A stretch of 12,978 nt of DNA from Baffinella frigidus (Eukaryota; Cryptophyceae; Cryptomonadales; Baffinellaceae): positions 704,801 through 717,778 of the forward strand of contig MU646428.1 in assembly GCA_026770585.1 (NCBI GenBank), in the 5' to 3' direction. Numbering within the stretch: the stretch's first letter is position 1; each line of letters begins with the position of its first letter. This document shows positions 6,353 through 12,627 of the stretch, one piece after another. The translations under genes were made by a program, and so were the position numbers. The notes under the pieces were generated by a model. That model was not told the origin of the DNA and did no database searches. It saw only the letters and a program-made list of their open reading frames with translations.

Positions 6353-6525
6353 GCTTGGCTGGCCGAGGGCCTACCACCAGCCCTCCCAAGTGGCTCAAAC
6401 AGTGCCCTGGAAGGTCTTCGATGCTACCTTGGATCGGGTTCGGATCCGACCCCGGTCCAAGGTAAATCGAAAATGCCCCAGAGCACTGTTTGAGCCACCT
6501 CCAAGGGCTAGTGGTAGGGCCAAGC
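6353..6525. mobile_element. Large imperfect foldback (173 bp)
   Basis: Arms are GCTTGG...GGGCCTACCACCAGCCC... followed by AGTGGCTCAAACAGTGC, and the complement GCACTGTTTGAGCCAC...GGGCTAGTGGTAGGGCCAAGC. The centre contains CCTTGGATCGGG/CCCCGGTCCAAGG. Weaker complementarity continues outward to about 6275 and 6560. The + and - frames crossing it mirror each other because the sequence is palindromic, so they are not genes. Confidence 0.7.
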
Positions 6526-6619
6526 AGGAGCTGGGTCGACCCAGGGGCGGCGTTTGGTTAGCCCAGGGCACTGTTAGCCCAAGGGCGAGTTCGGTTTCTA
6601 GAAACCGCCACTTCACATA

Positions 6620-6746
6620 CCACGCCAGAGCCCTGGAAGGGGTCGTCAAAAGTCAATTCCTCCTTAGGGCAGTGGTTTTCAAAAGTCAAAAACCACTTCC
6701 TGACGCGGTTTTTGACTGATTTACCCCCTCCTGCACTCTGGCGTGG
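6620..6746. mobile_element. CCACGCC-ended foldback element, copy 2 (127 bp)
   Basis: It starts CCACGCCAGAGCCCTGGAAG and ends GCACTCTGGCGTGG. TA flanks both sides (6618-6619 and 6747-6748). The interior has AAAGTCAATTCC and TCAAAAACCACTTCC motifs. The terminal 20 bases match the element at 1856, which is flanked by TC instead. Confidence 0.8.
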
Positions 6747-6768
6747 TAGCACGACCGCGGAGAGCTCG

Positions 6769-6881
6769 GGCGCAGTGCAGGGAGAGACGTGGGGGCTTCG
6801 TGGGGTCCCGGCGCAGTGCAGGGAGAGACGTGGGGGCTTCGTGGGGTCGAGAGACGTGGGGGCGTCGTGGGGTCCCGTCCT
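6769..6881. repeat. 41-bp tandem repeat (2.7 copies)
   Basis: GCGCAGTGCAGGGAGAGACG...GGGGGCTTCGTGGGGTC repeats with a 41-bp period, starting at 6770 and 6811. A partial third copy starts at GAGAGACG, 6849. Frames crossing it give repeated peptides on both strands and are not taken as genes. Confidence 0.85.
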
Positions 6882-6889
6882 GCACATCC

Positions 6890-7037
6890 CCACGGTTTCA
6901 ACTATAACACGTAAGAGGATAAGGACTATCTTAATTATATTTTACGATATAGTTCTCCCTTATCTCCCTCAGTTTCCTCTTAATCTATTTAATAAATTCA
7001 TTTCCCGGAGGGGATGTGGATGGTCCCAAGAGTGAAG
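6890..7037. other. AT-rich spacer, nothing recognised
   Basis: AT-rich unique sequence with no convincing ORF or repeat. The + frame 6712-7035 begins in the upstream foldback and runs through the 41-bp tandem repeat, so it is rejected. Confidence 0.5.
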
Positions 7038-7150
7038 CTGGTACAGTTTTTCGACTTTTCCAACTGCCGTCCTTGACTTTTTTAACTGCCCGCTCCTTTG
7101 ACATCAAAGTGACGCATTTGGATCGTCAATTTTTTCCGAAGTTGTACCAG
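7038..7150. mobile_element. Possible foldback element, diverged (113 bp)
   Basis: Ends CTGGTACA and TGTACCAG are inverted. About 35 bp of each arm can be aligned with gaps (AACTGCCGTCC versus AATTGACGATCC), and the centre is TTTGACATCAAA (7097-7108). No clear 2-bp duplication is seen. Confidence 0.45.
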
Positions 7151-7699
7151 GGGGTATGGGAGAGCAATACCTACCACCCACCACCAGCCCTCACAGCGAG
7201 ACCAAATGCCTGATTTCGAGACGGGTAGCGCAGGCCCTAATAAGGCTTTAAAACATTGTGTTCCGGGGTGTCACGTCCCAAATGAAGGGGGGAAACGAGT
7301 TTACTACACGCGACGGGACGACCCGATTTCGGGTCGGATCCCGGCGCTTCCGAATCTGAGGGGGAAAAAATCTGCTCTGGACACGGGTCCGACACACTGA
7401 TCGGTTATTTCCCTGGTCCTGGACTTTTAAATAACAACGTTTTTGTCAGACACCCTTATCTGGGGTGTCTGTCAAGGCATATCCAGGATCTGAGAATCGT
7501 ATATTTGGTCCTGCCGTGAGGGCGAGTGGCAGGAGGTAATAACCCACCCTAAATGTTCAAAGCACCTTCACTTTGGAGGGCTGGAAGATATTTTCCACGC
7601 CGCGATACCTACCCCCCTGGTCATCCCAGCATCCCCTCTCCTGGCAATCCCTCCAGGCGATGCACTAGTGCGCGGCGCCAAGCTCTGAGGGCTTTCATA
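7151..7699. other. No recognised gene; two strong short hairpins
   Basis: CGACCCGA/TCGGGTCG with a 2-base loop is at 7319-7336. CAGACACCC/GGGTGTCTG with a 7-base loop is at 7447-7471. Open frames here (7016-7213, 7206-7400) have no recognisable family. Confidence 0.5.
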
Positions 7700-7845
7700 G
7701 GATAACGGCCTGAAAACCGGGTAGTTAAGCCAAGGGTAGGCCGTAGGGCCCCTAGGCCCAAACTTTTCGTAGGATCCCCCTAGGCCCCTACGACCTACCG
7801 CAGTGAATGTCGTAGGCCTAACTACTCGGGTTCAGCCCGTTGCCC
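7700..7845. mobile_element. Family C MITE-like element, copy 2 (146 bp)
   Basis: The left end GGATAACGGCCTGAAAACCG and the right-end complement GGGCAACGGGCTGAACCCG are diverged inverted repeats. GTAGGCCGTAGGG and CCCCCTAGGCCCCTACG match copy 1 at 4185. Flanks are TA (left) and TC (right). The arms are more diverged than those of copy 1, so it is probably older. Confidence 0.8.
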
Positions 7846-7872
7846 TCTTGGTTCAGTTCATTCAGTCCTTGG

Positions 7873-7926
7873 ATTTCGGGGCTTCTAGGTTGTGTCTGAA
7901 CTTTACAACCTGGGAAGACCCGAAAT
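7873..7926. repeat. 22-bp stem hairpin, 11-base loop
   Basis: ATTTCGGGGCTTCTAGGTTGT pairs with ACAACCTGGGAAGACCCGAAAT with about one bulge and two mismatches. It lies about 80 bp from the stop of the - strand ORF at 8006-8185. It could be a short element or part of that gene's 3' side. Confidence 0.7.
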
Positions 7927-8005
7927 GGTAACTCGACCACGTGCAACACCAAACACTTGATCACTCGATCAGCCACACCCTACGTTCTCCAACCCGACGC
8001 GCTGC

Positions 8006-8185
8006 CTACGTGGTGGGCCACGGCAGGGGCCTCGCCTTCTCGCCCAGCATGATTCGGACGCCGACTTTGGGCTGCACGTCGATTCCCACCACCTTGGGCT
8101 TCCTTCCCCGCCCCGATCCGGTGGTGACGCCGCCGTCAAACGAGCGCGGGGTGCTCTGCGTCGACTTGGAGTAGCGAGAAGTCAT
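8006..8185 (-). CDS. Short GC3-rich ORF, divergent to the peptidase gene; unidentified
   Basis: This 59-codon - strand frame runs from an ATG at 8185 to a TAG at 8006. It includes KPKVVGIDVQPKVGVRIMLG and ends EKARPLPWPTT. Nearly all codons in the second half end in G or C (for example CTG GGC GAG AAG GCG AGG CCC), unlike the repeats around it, which supports real coding. The open frame extends upstream to 8413, but codon bias drops there, so I prefer the internal ATG. The last codons (CCC ACC ACG TAG) contain a possible GT donor (AC|GTAGGC), so this may be a first exon rather than a complete small protein. I do not recognise the family. It lies head to head with the + strand peptidase gene, about 150 bp apart, and could share a promoter with it. 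Confidence 0.45.
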   Translation of the reverse strand: MTSRYSKSTQSTPRSFDGGVTTGSGRGRKPKVVGIDVQPKVGVRIMLGEKARPLPWPTT

Positions 8186-8336
8186 GCTCGAGTGCGGCTG
8201 AAGACGGGTAGAAATGTGTCCGGTCGCAGCCACGCCAAAGTTGATCTCGAATCCAAAGTCACTTGAAAAAAGATCAAAGGGCTTCGGGGAACTCCCCGTC
8301 TTCACCCGACAGAGGCGCGCCTCGAGGATCGGCGGG
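8186..8336. promoter_or_regulatory. Putative shared intergenic region of a divergent gene pair
   Basis: About 150 bp separate the proposed starts of the - strand ORF (8185) and the + strand peptidase gene (8337). Weak GC3 bias in both overlapping frames here fits a non-coding leader. No clear TATA box or other motif can be named, so this rests on position only. Confidence 0.35.
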
Positions 8337-9005
8337 ATGCAGACCTCCCGCGCCATGACCCGCACCCTGGTCCCACTGTCGCTGGCACTCCGAGGCGTCG
8401 CGGCGGCGTTCAACCCGCCGCTCTACCCATGCTCTCGCCCGTTCTCAATGTTCGGATCATCGTCTTCCCATCGGGGCGGTGGAGGGCGGTCCTCGGGATG
8501 GCGTGGGCTCGGGGCGTGGTCGCCTGGGGCGGCAGCACTCTTCCTCGGAGCAGGTGCGTCGGCGCAGCTGTCCCTGCGGGGCGAAAACAAGGCCGAGTGC
8601 CGCGCTGCCACAACCATGTCTGCAGACACGCCTCGGCCGTGGAAGGCGACGGCGGTCAAGCATAGCACCGGGGCTAGGAACGATCTCCCTGGGGGCGCAG
8701 TTTGCCAGGAGCACTTCTTCGAGGTCCCGCTTGACTACTTCGATCCTTCGCGCGGCACGATCAAAGTGTTTGTTCGGTACCTAAACCCAAACCCCCAAAC
8801 CCCAAACCCCAAACCCTAAACCCTAAACCCTAAACATCGACGACGGGGCTCTGCACTGCTCGACCCCGACGTGCTCGACCCCCCTGACCCCAACGCTTCC
8901 GGAATGGCGTGCAGGGAGGTGGTCGCGACGAAGCAAGCAGGGAGGGAGGACCTGCCAGCGCTGCTGTTCCTCCAGGGCGGGCCGGGGTTCCCCGCAGGAC
9001 GCCCG
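8337..9005 (+). CDS. Prolyl aminopeptidase-like (S33, alpha/beta hydrolase), 5' exons only
   Basis: Two exons, 8337-8776 and 8915-9005, encode 177 residues of an S33 proline iminopeptidase-type enzyme, which releases N-terminal proline from peptides. Family signatures are HFFEVPLDYFDPSRGTIKVF (about 125-144), then VREVVA across the splice, then LLFLQGGPGF (163-172); GGPG is the oxyanion-hole motif. Family members are about 430 residues, so the half with catalytic Ser, Asp and His is absent. A GT at 9006 (CCG|GTAACG) is a likely donor; unspliced, the frame stops at 9045. Residues 8-24 form a signal-like hydrophobic stretch ending AAAF-NPP, resembling the ASAF motif of plastid precursors. A Ser/Gly/Arg-rich region follows, then a second hydrophobic stretch ending ASA-Q (64-77). 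Start choice: GC3 bias begins near 8337; ATG at 8355 is equally good and 8214 less likely. The gene may continue beyond the repeats or be truncated. Confidence 0.7.
8777..8914 (+). other. GT-AG intron containing telomeric repeat
   Basis: The donor is CG|GTACCT and the acceptor GTGCAG|GGAGG. Joining CG to G restores an Arg codon and yields VFVREVVA, the conserved S33 motif. Length is 138 bp (a multiple of three), and an in-frame TAA lies at 8817. From 8780 to 8835 the intron is CCTAAACCC/CCCAAA/CCCTAAA repeat. A branch-point-like CTGAC lies about 27-31 nt before the acceptor, in a C-rich context. Confidence 0.75.
8780..8835. repeat. Interstitial telomeric repeat, intronic
   Basis: About eight units change from CCCAAA/CCCCAAA variants at the 5' side to exact CCCTAAA at the 3' side (three consecutive units). 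It has the same strand orientation as the tract at 3645 and is entirely inside the intron. Confidence 0.9.
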
Positions 9006-9159
9006 GTAACGAAAAGCGAACCCAGAAAGATTTTTTCGAGATCGTGAATGACATTTTTTCGTGGTCGTGGAAGCCTGGAAAGCGGAACCAAAACCAGAAA
9101 ACGAAACCCGAATCCCGCGATCCGACAACCGCCCGGAGGATTCGATTGATTTGTTTTTA
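9006..9159 (+). other. Possible second intron start, then simple A-rich sequence
   Basis: After the GTAACG donor-like site, similarity to the peptidase family ends at once. The sequence turns A-rich with local repetition (ATTTTTTCGAGATCGTGAATG followed by ATTTTTTCGTGGTCGTGG). No family motif such as DQRGTG or GxSxGG can be read downstream in this window. Confidence 0.4.
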
Positions 9160-9302
9160 TCTCAGTAAGGGATTTTTAAATTCGTTTTCTTAAGTCAATT
9201 CCTGTACAAATTCGTCAACTTATTCTTTTCTCTGCGCATAAGTTGACAAATTTGAAGGGGGGTTGACTTACGAAACCGAATTTAAAGATCCCTTTTCTGA
9301 GA
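9160..9302. mobile_element. Foldback element with TA flanks (143 bp)
   Basis: Ends TCTCAGTAAGGGATTTTTAA and the complement of TTTAAAGATCCC...CTGAGA are inverted. TA flanks both sides (9158-9159 and 9303-9304). Arms carry CTTAAGTCAATTCC and GGGTTGACTTACG, and the centre has GTCAACTTAT...CATAAGTTGAC. The right half matches the truncated element at 2686-2773. It lies in the possible second intron of the peptidase gene. Confidence 0.75.
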
Positions 9303-9426
9303 TAAGTTTGGCGAATGCAAAGAGCACGGCGTAAGATGAGTCTGTTCGGAACAAGTTTTTCGGTGCCAACAGCTTTTTCCCCTCCAAATTGAAGACTCCA
9401 GATCCCGGACGTTCAAACCACGGCTC

Positions 9427-9550
9427 CTAGCTCTGCCCCAGTCGATATGGGCTCATCATTTTATTTTGATGGGCCCGGAAGTCGATTTTCCGGATTCGTG
9501 GTAAAACTCCGTGTGAAACTAGTCAGTCAGCGCGATTGAGTCAAAGCCAG
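9427..9550. mobile_element. CTAGCTCTGCC-ended element, copy 2 (about 124 bp)
   Basis: The left end CTAGCTCTGCCCCAGTCGAT matches the fragment at 2819. The right end (CGATTGAGTCAAAGCCAG) is a diverged complement. The interior has GGGCTCATCATTTTATTTTG and GATGGGCCC. Confidence 0.6.
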
Positions 9551-9582
9551 GCCTCGCCATCGGGCTGCAGGTTTCCGAGCAA

Positions 9583-9714
9583 CCTAGCTCTGCCTGCGTT
9601 AATCGTGTCTCCTCAAAATGAGGAGACCGGAAGTTGATTCCCCTGGTGTGTGGTACAAGTCCGTCAACTTTTGGTGTGAAAACGAGCAGTCAACCCGACT
9701 GAGGCGGAGCTAGA
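9583..9714. mobile_element. CTAGCTCTGCC-ended element, copy 3 (about 130 bp)
   Basis: Left CCTAGCTCTGCCTGCGTTAA and right CGACTGAGGCGGAGCTAG are inverted. Internal hairpins are GTCTCCTCA/TGAGGAGAC and GAAGTTGA / GTCAACTTTT. It follows copy 2 after only about 30 bp. Confidence 0.7.
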
Positions 9715-9734
9715 CAACCGCCGACCAACAACAG

Positions 9735-9893
9735 CCACGCCATGATGACCTGTATACCAACTTGATGGCGTCTTTCTATTATGTGTGCACTACTAAAACT
9801 ATTGTTGTCCGGAATCCGGACTAAGTTGATAGATTTATGGGTGAATTGACTTTAAAAAAATGCCAAGTTGGTACACAGGTCATCGTGGCGTGG
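9735..9893. mobile_element. CCACGCC-ended foldback element, copy 3 (159 bp)
   Basis: CCACGCCATGATGACCTGTA and its complement near the right end form a 30-bp inverted repeat with two mismatches. AG flanks both sides (9733-9734 and 9894-9895). The interior has a TCCGGAATCCGGA palindrome and TGAATTGACTTTAA. Beyond the CCACGCC end, its interior differs from the copies at 1856 and 6620. Confidence 0.8.
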
Positions 9894-9903
9894 AGCTTTT
9901 CCT

Positions 9904-9955
9904 GGAACAAATCCCCGCCCGGGTTATTTACCACCCTGGTGCAAACCCTGCCGCG
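9904..9955. repeat. Segment repeated at 12757-12801
   Basis: GAACAAATCCCCGCCCGGGT, then ACCAC...GCAAACCCTGC, occurs here and at 12757-12801 with small changes. This links the two subtelomere-like blocks. Confidence 0.7.
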
Positions 9956-10250
9956 TTTAGTAAACCGTTGTTCGTGGCTGTGAGGTTTAGTCAACCTTGG
10001 TACGCAGATGTCCGCGGAGGTTTAGTCAACCTTCGTTCGTGGGTGTGAGGTTTAGTCAACCTTTGTACGCAGGTGTCCGCCGACGGTTCAGTCGACCTTG
10101 GTACGCAGGTGTCCGCAGAGGTTTAGTCAACCTTCGTTGGTGGATGTGAGGTTTAGTCAACCTTCGTACGAGGAGGTTCAGCCAACCTTCGTTCGTGGAT
10201 GTGAGGCTTACTCAACCTTTGTGCCTTGCAGGTGTCCGCGGACGGGGGCT
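9956..10250. repeat. Composite 30/35-bp minisatellite (about 9 units)
   Basis: All units begin TTTAGTCAACCTT or a close variant. One type continues CGTTCGTGGGTGTGAGG (30 bp) and the other GTACGCAGGTGTCCGCGGAGG (35 bp). The approximate order is 30, 35, 30, 35, 35, 30, 25, 30, then a diverged end. Frames through it (9860-10048, 10098-10325) are repeat by-products. Confidence 0.85.
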
Positions 10251-10865
10251 GGGTCAAGCGGGCGCTCGAGACCCATCGCGTCTTTCTTCTCGACCAGGTC
10301 CGAAAAGAGCGCCTTTCGGGCGTAGCTTTGTACGGGCGGATGTGATCCTCATAACCTGTGTGGATTTCGGGTTGAGGGTTCAGATGTCCCCCACCCCCCG
10401 CGAGTGTGTGCCCAACCGCGCAGGCAAGGTCTGACCAGAGCGCCTTTCGGGTTTGGATTTCGGGTGTGGGGCTCGGGTTTCGAGTTCAAATGTCCCCCAC
10501 CCCCCGGGGAAGTTAGAATGGGAAAACCCCTGGGCCCAACCGCACAGGTTACGGTTGGCCCGAGACTCACCGCTTCTTTCTTCTCGACCAAGTCCGAGGA
10601 GAGCGCCTTTCGGGGTTAGGTCTGCGGTGAGGGGTTCGGGTTTAAGGATCAGGTGTAGGGTGTGGGGTTCGAGTTCAGGGTTCAGATGTAGGGTGAGTTT
10701 CAAGTTTCGGGTTCAGGTTTCGGGTGTGGGTTCCGGGTTTAGGATTCAGGTGTAGAGTGTCGGTTTTGGGCTGAGGATTCAGAGGAACCCTCAGAGGACC
10801 CCCACCCCCCCGCGACTGTGGGCCGAACCACTCATACCCACAGGTTATGAGTCCACTCATAACCA
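10251..10865. repeat. Subtelomeric higher-order repeat with degenerate TTTAGGG-like tracts
   Basis: A block of CTTTCTTCTCGACCA...GAGCGCCTTTCGGG, then a G-rich degenerate telomere-like tract (GGGTTTAGG, GGGTTCGGG, GGTGTAGGG), then CCCCCACCCCCCGCG...CCAACCGC...CAGG occurs about three times (starting near 10280, 10436 and 10575). The longest G-rich tract (10614-10770) is closely repeated at 12628-12757. Confidence 0.75.
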
Positions 10866-10878
10866 CAGGTTATGAGTA

Positions 10879-11082
10879 TTGTCGAAATGAGCTTCGCGCG
10901 AAATCGAGGTCAGGTCAGGAAATCAGGAAATTTCCCAAAAAATGGACTTTTATGCTATCGTAGGCATGGTTTTTATCTCAAAATAGCATCTCCCACCCAT
11001 AAGATGACAGAAAAAGGAGAAAAAAATGAAAAAAAATGCTGACCTGACCTCGATTTTTTCCGCGCGGAGCCCATTTCGACAA
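10879..11082. mobile_element. Large foldback element with TA flanks (204 bp)
   Basis: The left end TTGTCGAAATGAGCTTCGCG and its right complement continue to ATCGAGGTCAGGTCAG, about 43 bp with few mismatches. TA lies on both sides (10877-10878 and 11083-11084). The AT-rich interior carries no intact protein. It is the best-defined TA-flanked element of this size here. Confidence 0.85.
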
Positions 11083-11084
11083 TA

Positions 11085-11285
11085 TTGCATCCGCCCGTAC
11101 CAACCCACCAGACCGAAAAACGATACGGAAAGTCCGGTTAAGAGGGGCTGTGGGCAGAGCACGCAGCATACGTTTGGGGGAATATGCGGCGGGCATAGTG
11201 TATGGGACAATACAAGGCGGGTATGATTTATTGGGGGATGCGTTTTGGTGGATTACACGGCGGGTGTGATGGCGGTATCGGTCAG
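11085..11285. other. No recognised gene
   Basis: Unique sequence with a mild repetition of GGCGGGYRTR (near 11189, 11216 and 11260). Frames on both strands extend into the neighbouring element and have no family resemblance. Confidence 0.45.
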
Positions 11286-11497
11286 CCACTCGAGGCTAGA
11301 AGTGTGACTATTTTAAAATAGGGATTCGTTTACAAGTGATTGAAACAAAAGAGGTGTGTAGTAATTTTCACACAAATGGGGGCGTTCGGTCACGTATCGG
11401 GCGGAATTCCGCCCGATACGTGACCACGCCTGCCCGTGACTAGTACTAAATTTAACAACCCCACATTTAAAATGGTCCCCTTTCTAGCCTCGAGTGG
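11286..11497. mobile_element. CCAC-ended foldback element with palindromic centre (212 bp)
   Basis: CCACTCGAGGCTAGAA (11286-11301) is the exact complement of 11482-11497. AG flanks both ends (11284-11285 and 11498-11499). The next 25 bases of each arm also align (GACTATTTTAAAATAGGGAT versus GACCATTTTAAATGTGGGGT). Near the centre is the perfect 38-bp palindrome. Confidence 0.8.
11388..11425. repeat. Perfect 38-bp palindrome
   Basis: GGTCACGTATCGGGCGGAA is followed directly by its exact complement, with no spacer and an EcoRI-type GAATTC at the dyad. It lies inside the 212-bp element. Confidence 0.95.
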
Positions 11498-11510
11498 AGG
11501 CGCTCTGGTA

Positions 11511-11597
11511 TGTTGGCAGAAGGAGGGGCGTCGGCTGGATTCCGCTCTGTAATTACAGAGCGGAATCGAGCCGAGCGCGCCCCTCTCTCTGCCAACA
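11511..11597. mobile_element. 87-bp near-complete palindrome
   Basis: TGTTGGCAGAAGGAGGGGCG and its near-complement form the outer arms. The centre, 11538-11567, is a perfect 30-bp palindrome (GATTCCGCTCTGTAA plus complement). The whole sequence could form one hairpin. It starts 13 bp from the preceding element. Confidence 0.8.
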
Positions 11598-11765
11598 GCA
11601 CAAATTCCGTACGGGGATTGGAGCCTATCCTTCAAATTCAGCCGGGAAATGAGCCCTGGTGGATCTGAGTTAGGGCGGTTCCCGGGCCCTCTCTGCCAAT
11701 GGATGAATGAAAATTATCGGATACCCATACAACCGTGAAACCCTGGGTGTTACAGACATGCTTTT
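11598..11765. other. No recognised gene
   Basis: Unique sequence. CCCTCTCTGCCAA at 11688-11700 repeats the right end of the 87-bp palindrome, so a decayed related element may start here. Confidence 0.4.
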
Positions 11766-11985
11766 CGGGGGCCATCACGCACGAGTCCTTGGCGCGGCAA
11801 TGAAATTTACCACACATAACGATGCTTCTTAGTAATATTAAAGCAAACGTGTAGTAATTTTTATTGAAATTCAGTTTTTAAAATCAGTAATTTTCATTGA
11901 AATTCAGTTTTCTATAATAATAAAAATTGATTGCAAGCGTTTTCGCAGAGAGGGACTGGGCGGTCGGGGGCCATCACGCATGAGT
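11766..11985. repeat. Direct repeats flanking an AT-rich 33-bp tandem repeat
   Basis: TCGGGGGCCATCACGCACGA (from 11765) recurs at 11964-11983 with one change. Between them is AT-rich DNA with two copies of AGTAATTTTTATTGAAATTC...AGTTTT (11853 and 11886, period 33 bp). No ORF. Confidence 0.75.
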
Positions 11986-12025
11986 CTCTCGCGCGGCTTG
12001 CGTCGCCTGCGGCGCAGGTAATCGC

Positions 12026-12286
12026 TGAACCCTGAATCCGTTGGTTGGTTTGAACTCTTTGTTTGATTGAACCCTGAAACCTTTGTTTGGTTTGAACCCT
12101 TTGTTTGATTGAACCCTGAACCCGTTGTTCGGTTGATCCCTGAACCCTTTGTCCGGTTGAACCCCGAACCCTTTGTTCGGTTTGAACCCTTTGTTCGGTT
12201 TGAACCCTTTGTTTGGTTTGAACCCTTTGTTCGGTTGAACCCTTTGTTCGGTTGAATCCCGAACCCTTGGTTTGGAGATGCTCGCG
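12026..12286. repeat. 18-19-bp minisatellite (GAACCCTTTGTTCGGTTT)
   Basis: About 13 imperfect units of TTGAACCCTTTGTTCGGT, or shorter TTGAACCCTGAACCC variants. The array ends in GAACCCTTGGTTTGGAGATG. GCGCAGGTA precedes it. The GAACCCT element resembles degenerate CCCTAAA, so a telomeric origin is possible. Confidence 0.85.
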
Positions 12287-12520
12287 AAAATTCTTGTGTG
12301 TGTGGCCTATATATGATAGATGGACGGCTTATTTGGACGTGACGGTAGTAACTTTTTGTACCGGCTTGTACCTTTTTGTACCGCCTTGTTACAGCCCGGT
12401 ACTACTTTCGGGACGTGACTTCTGCCGCTCTAGTCAGATCCCCCCTTCCAGCCCTGCGTGGTGCGCCCCCACCGAGGCTACGTCTGAGCAGGAACTAGTC
12501 ACACCTTGCGTCGCGCAGGC
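12287..12520. other. Unique spacer, no recognised gene
   Basis: Contains a TTTTTGTACC duplication (12353 and 12372) and two GGACGTGAC motifs (12336, 12411). The + frame 12252-12539 spans it but starts and ends in minisatellite and matches nothing I know. Confidence 0.45.
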
Positions 12521-12612
12521 GAACCCTTTGTTCGGTTGAACCCTGAACCCTTTGTTCGGTTTGAACCCTTTGTTTGGTTGAGCTCTGAACCCTTGGGTTG
12601 GAGATGCTCGCG
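12521..12612. repeat. Second block of the GAACCCTTTGTTCGG minisatellite
   Basis: Four to five units, ending with GAACCCTTGGGTTGGAGATG and CTCGCG, almost the same terminus as 12261-12286. Confidence 0.8.
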
Positions 12613-12627
12613 CGGCTCGCCGTTCGG

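Noticed and set aside
6021-6901. Overlapping frames on both strands of 84-150 codons
   Set aside because: The sequence is a large palindrome plus a 41-bp tandem repeat, so each strand mirrors the other; no family motif is present.
7319-7471. Hairpins resembling bacterial terminators
   Set aside because: No gene ends there, there is no T run after the stems, and the context is eukaryotic.
8214-8336. Upstream ATG at 8214 as start of the peptidase
   Set aside because: Codons between 8214 and 8336 lack the GC3 bias of the rest, and using it would bury the signal-like stretch at residues 50-65.
8410-8784. Alternative frames overlapping the peptidase exon on both strands
   Set aside because: High-GC shadow frames; only the chosen frame gives the S33 motifs.
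8777-8819. Reading through to the TAA at 8817 as a truncated 201-residue protein
   Set aside because: The C-terminus would be a telomeric-repeat peptide (NPNPQTPNPKP), whereas splicing restores a conserved family motif.
8816-9128. Three - strand frames opposite the second exon
   Set aside because: They are shadows of a GC-rich exon and include the telomeric repeat; no recognisable domain.
9956-10250. CRISPR-like array of about 30-bp units
   Set aside because: Units are contiguous variants with no unique spacers between constant repeats; it is a minisatellite in eukaryotic DNA.
12252-12539. 95-codon + frame in the subtelomere-like block
   Set aside because: Both ends lie in minisatellite and the middle resembles no known family.
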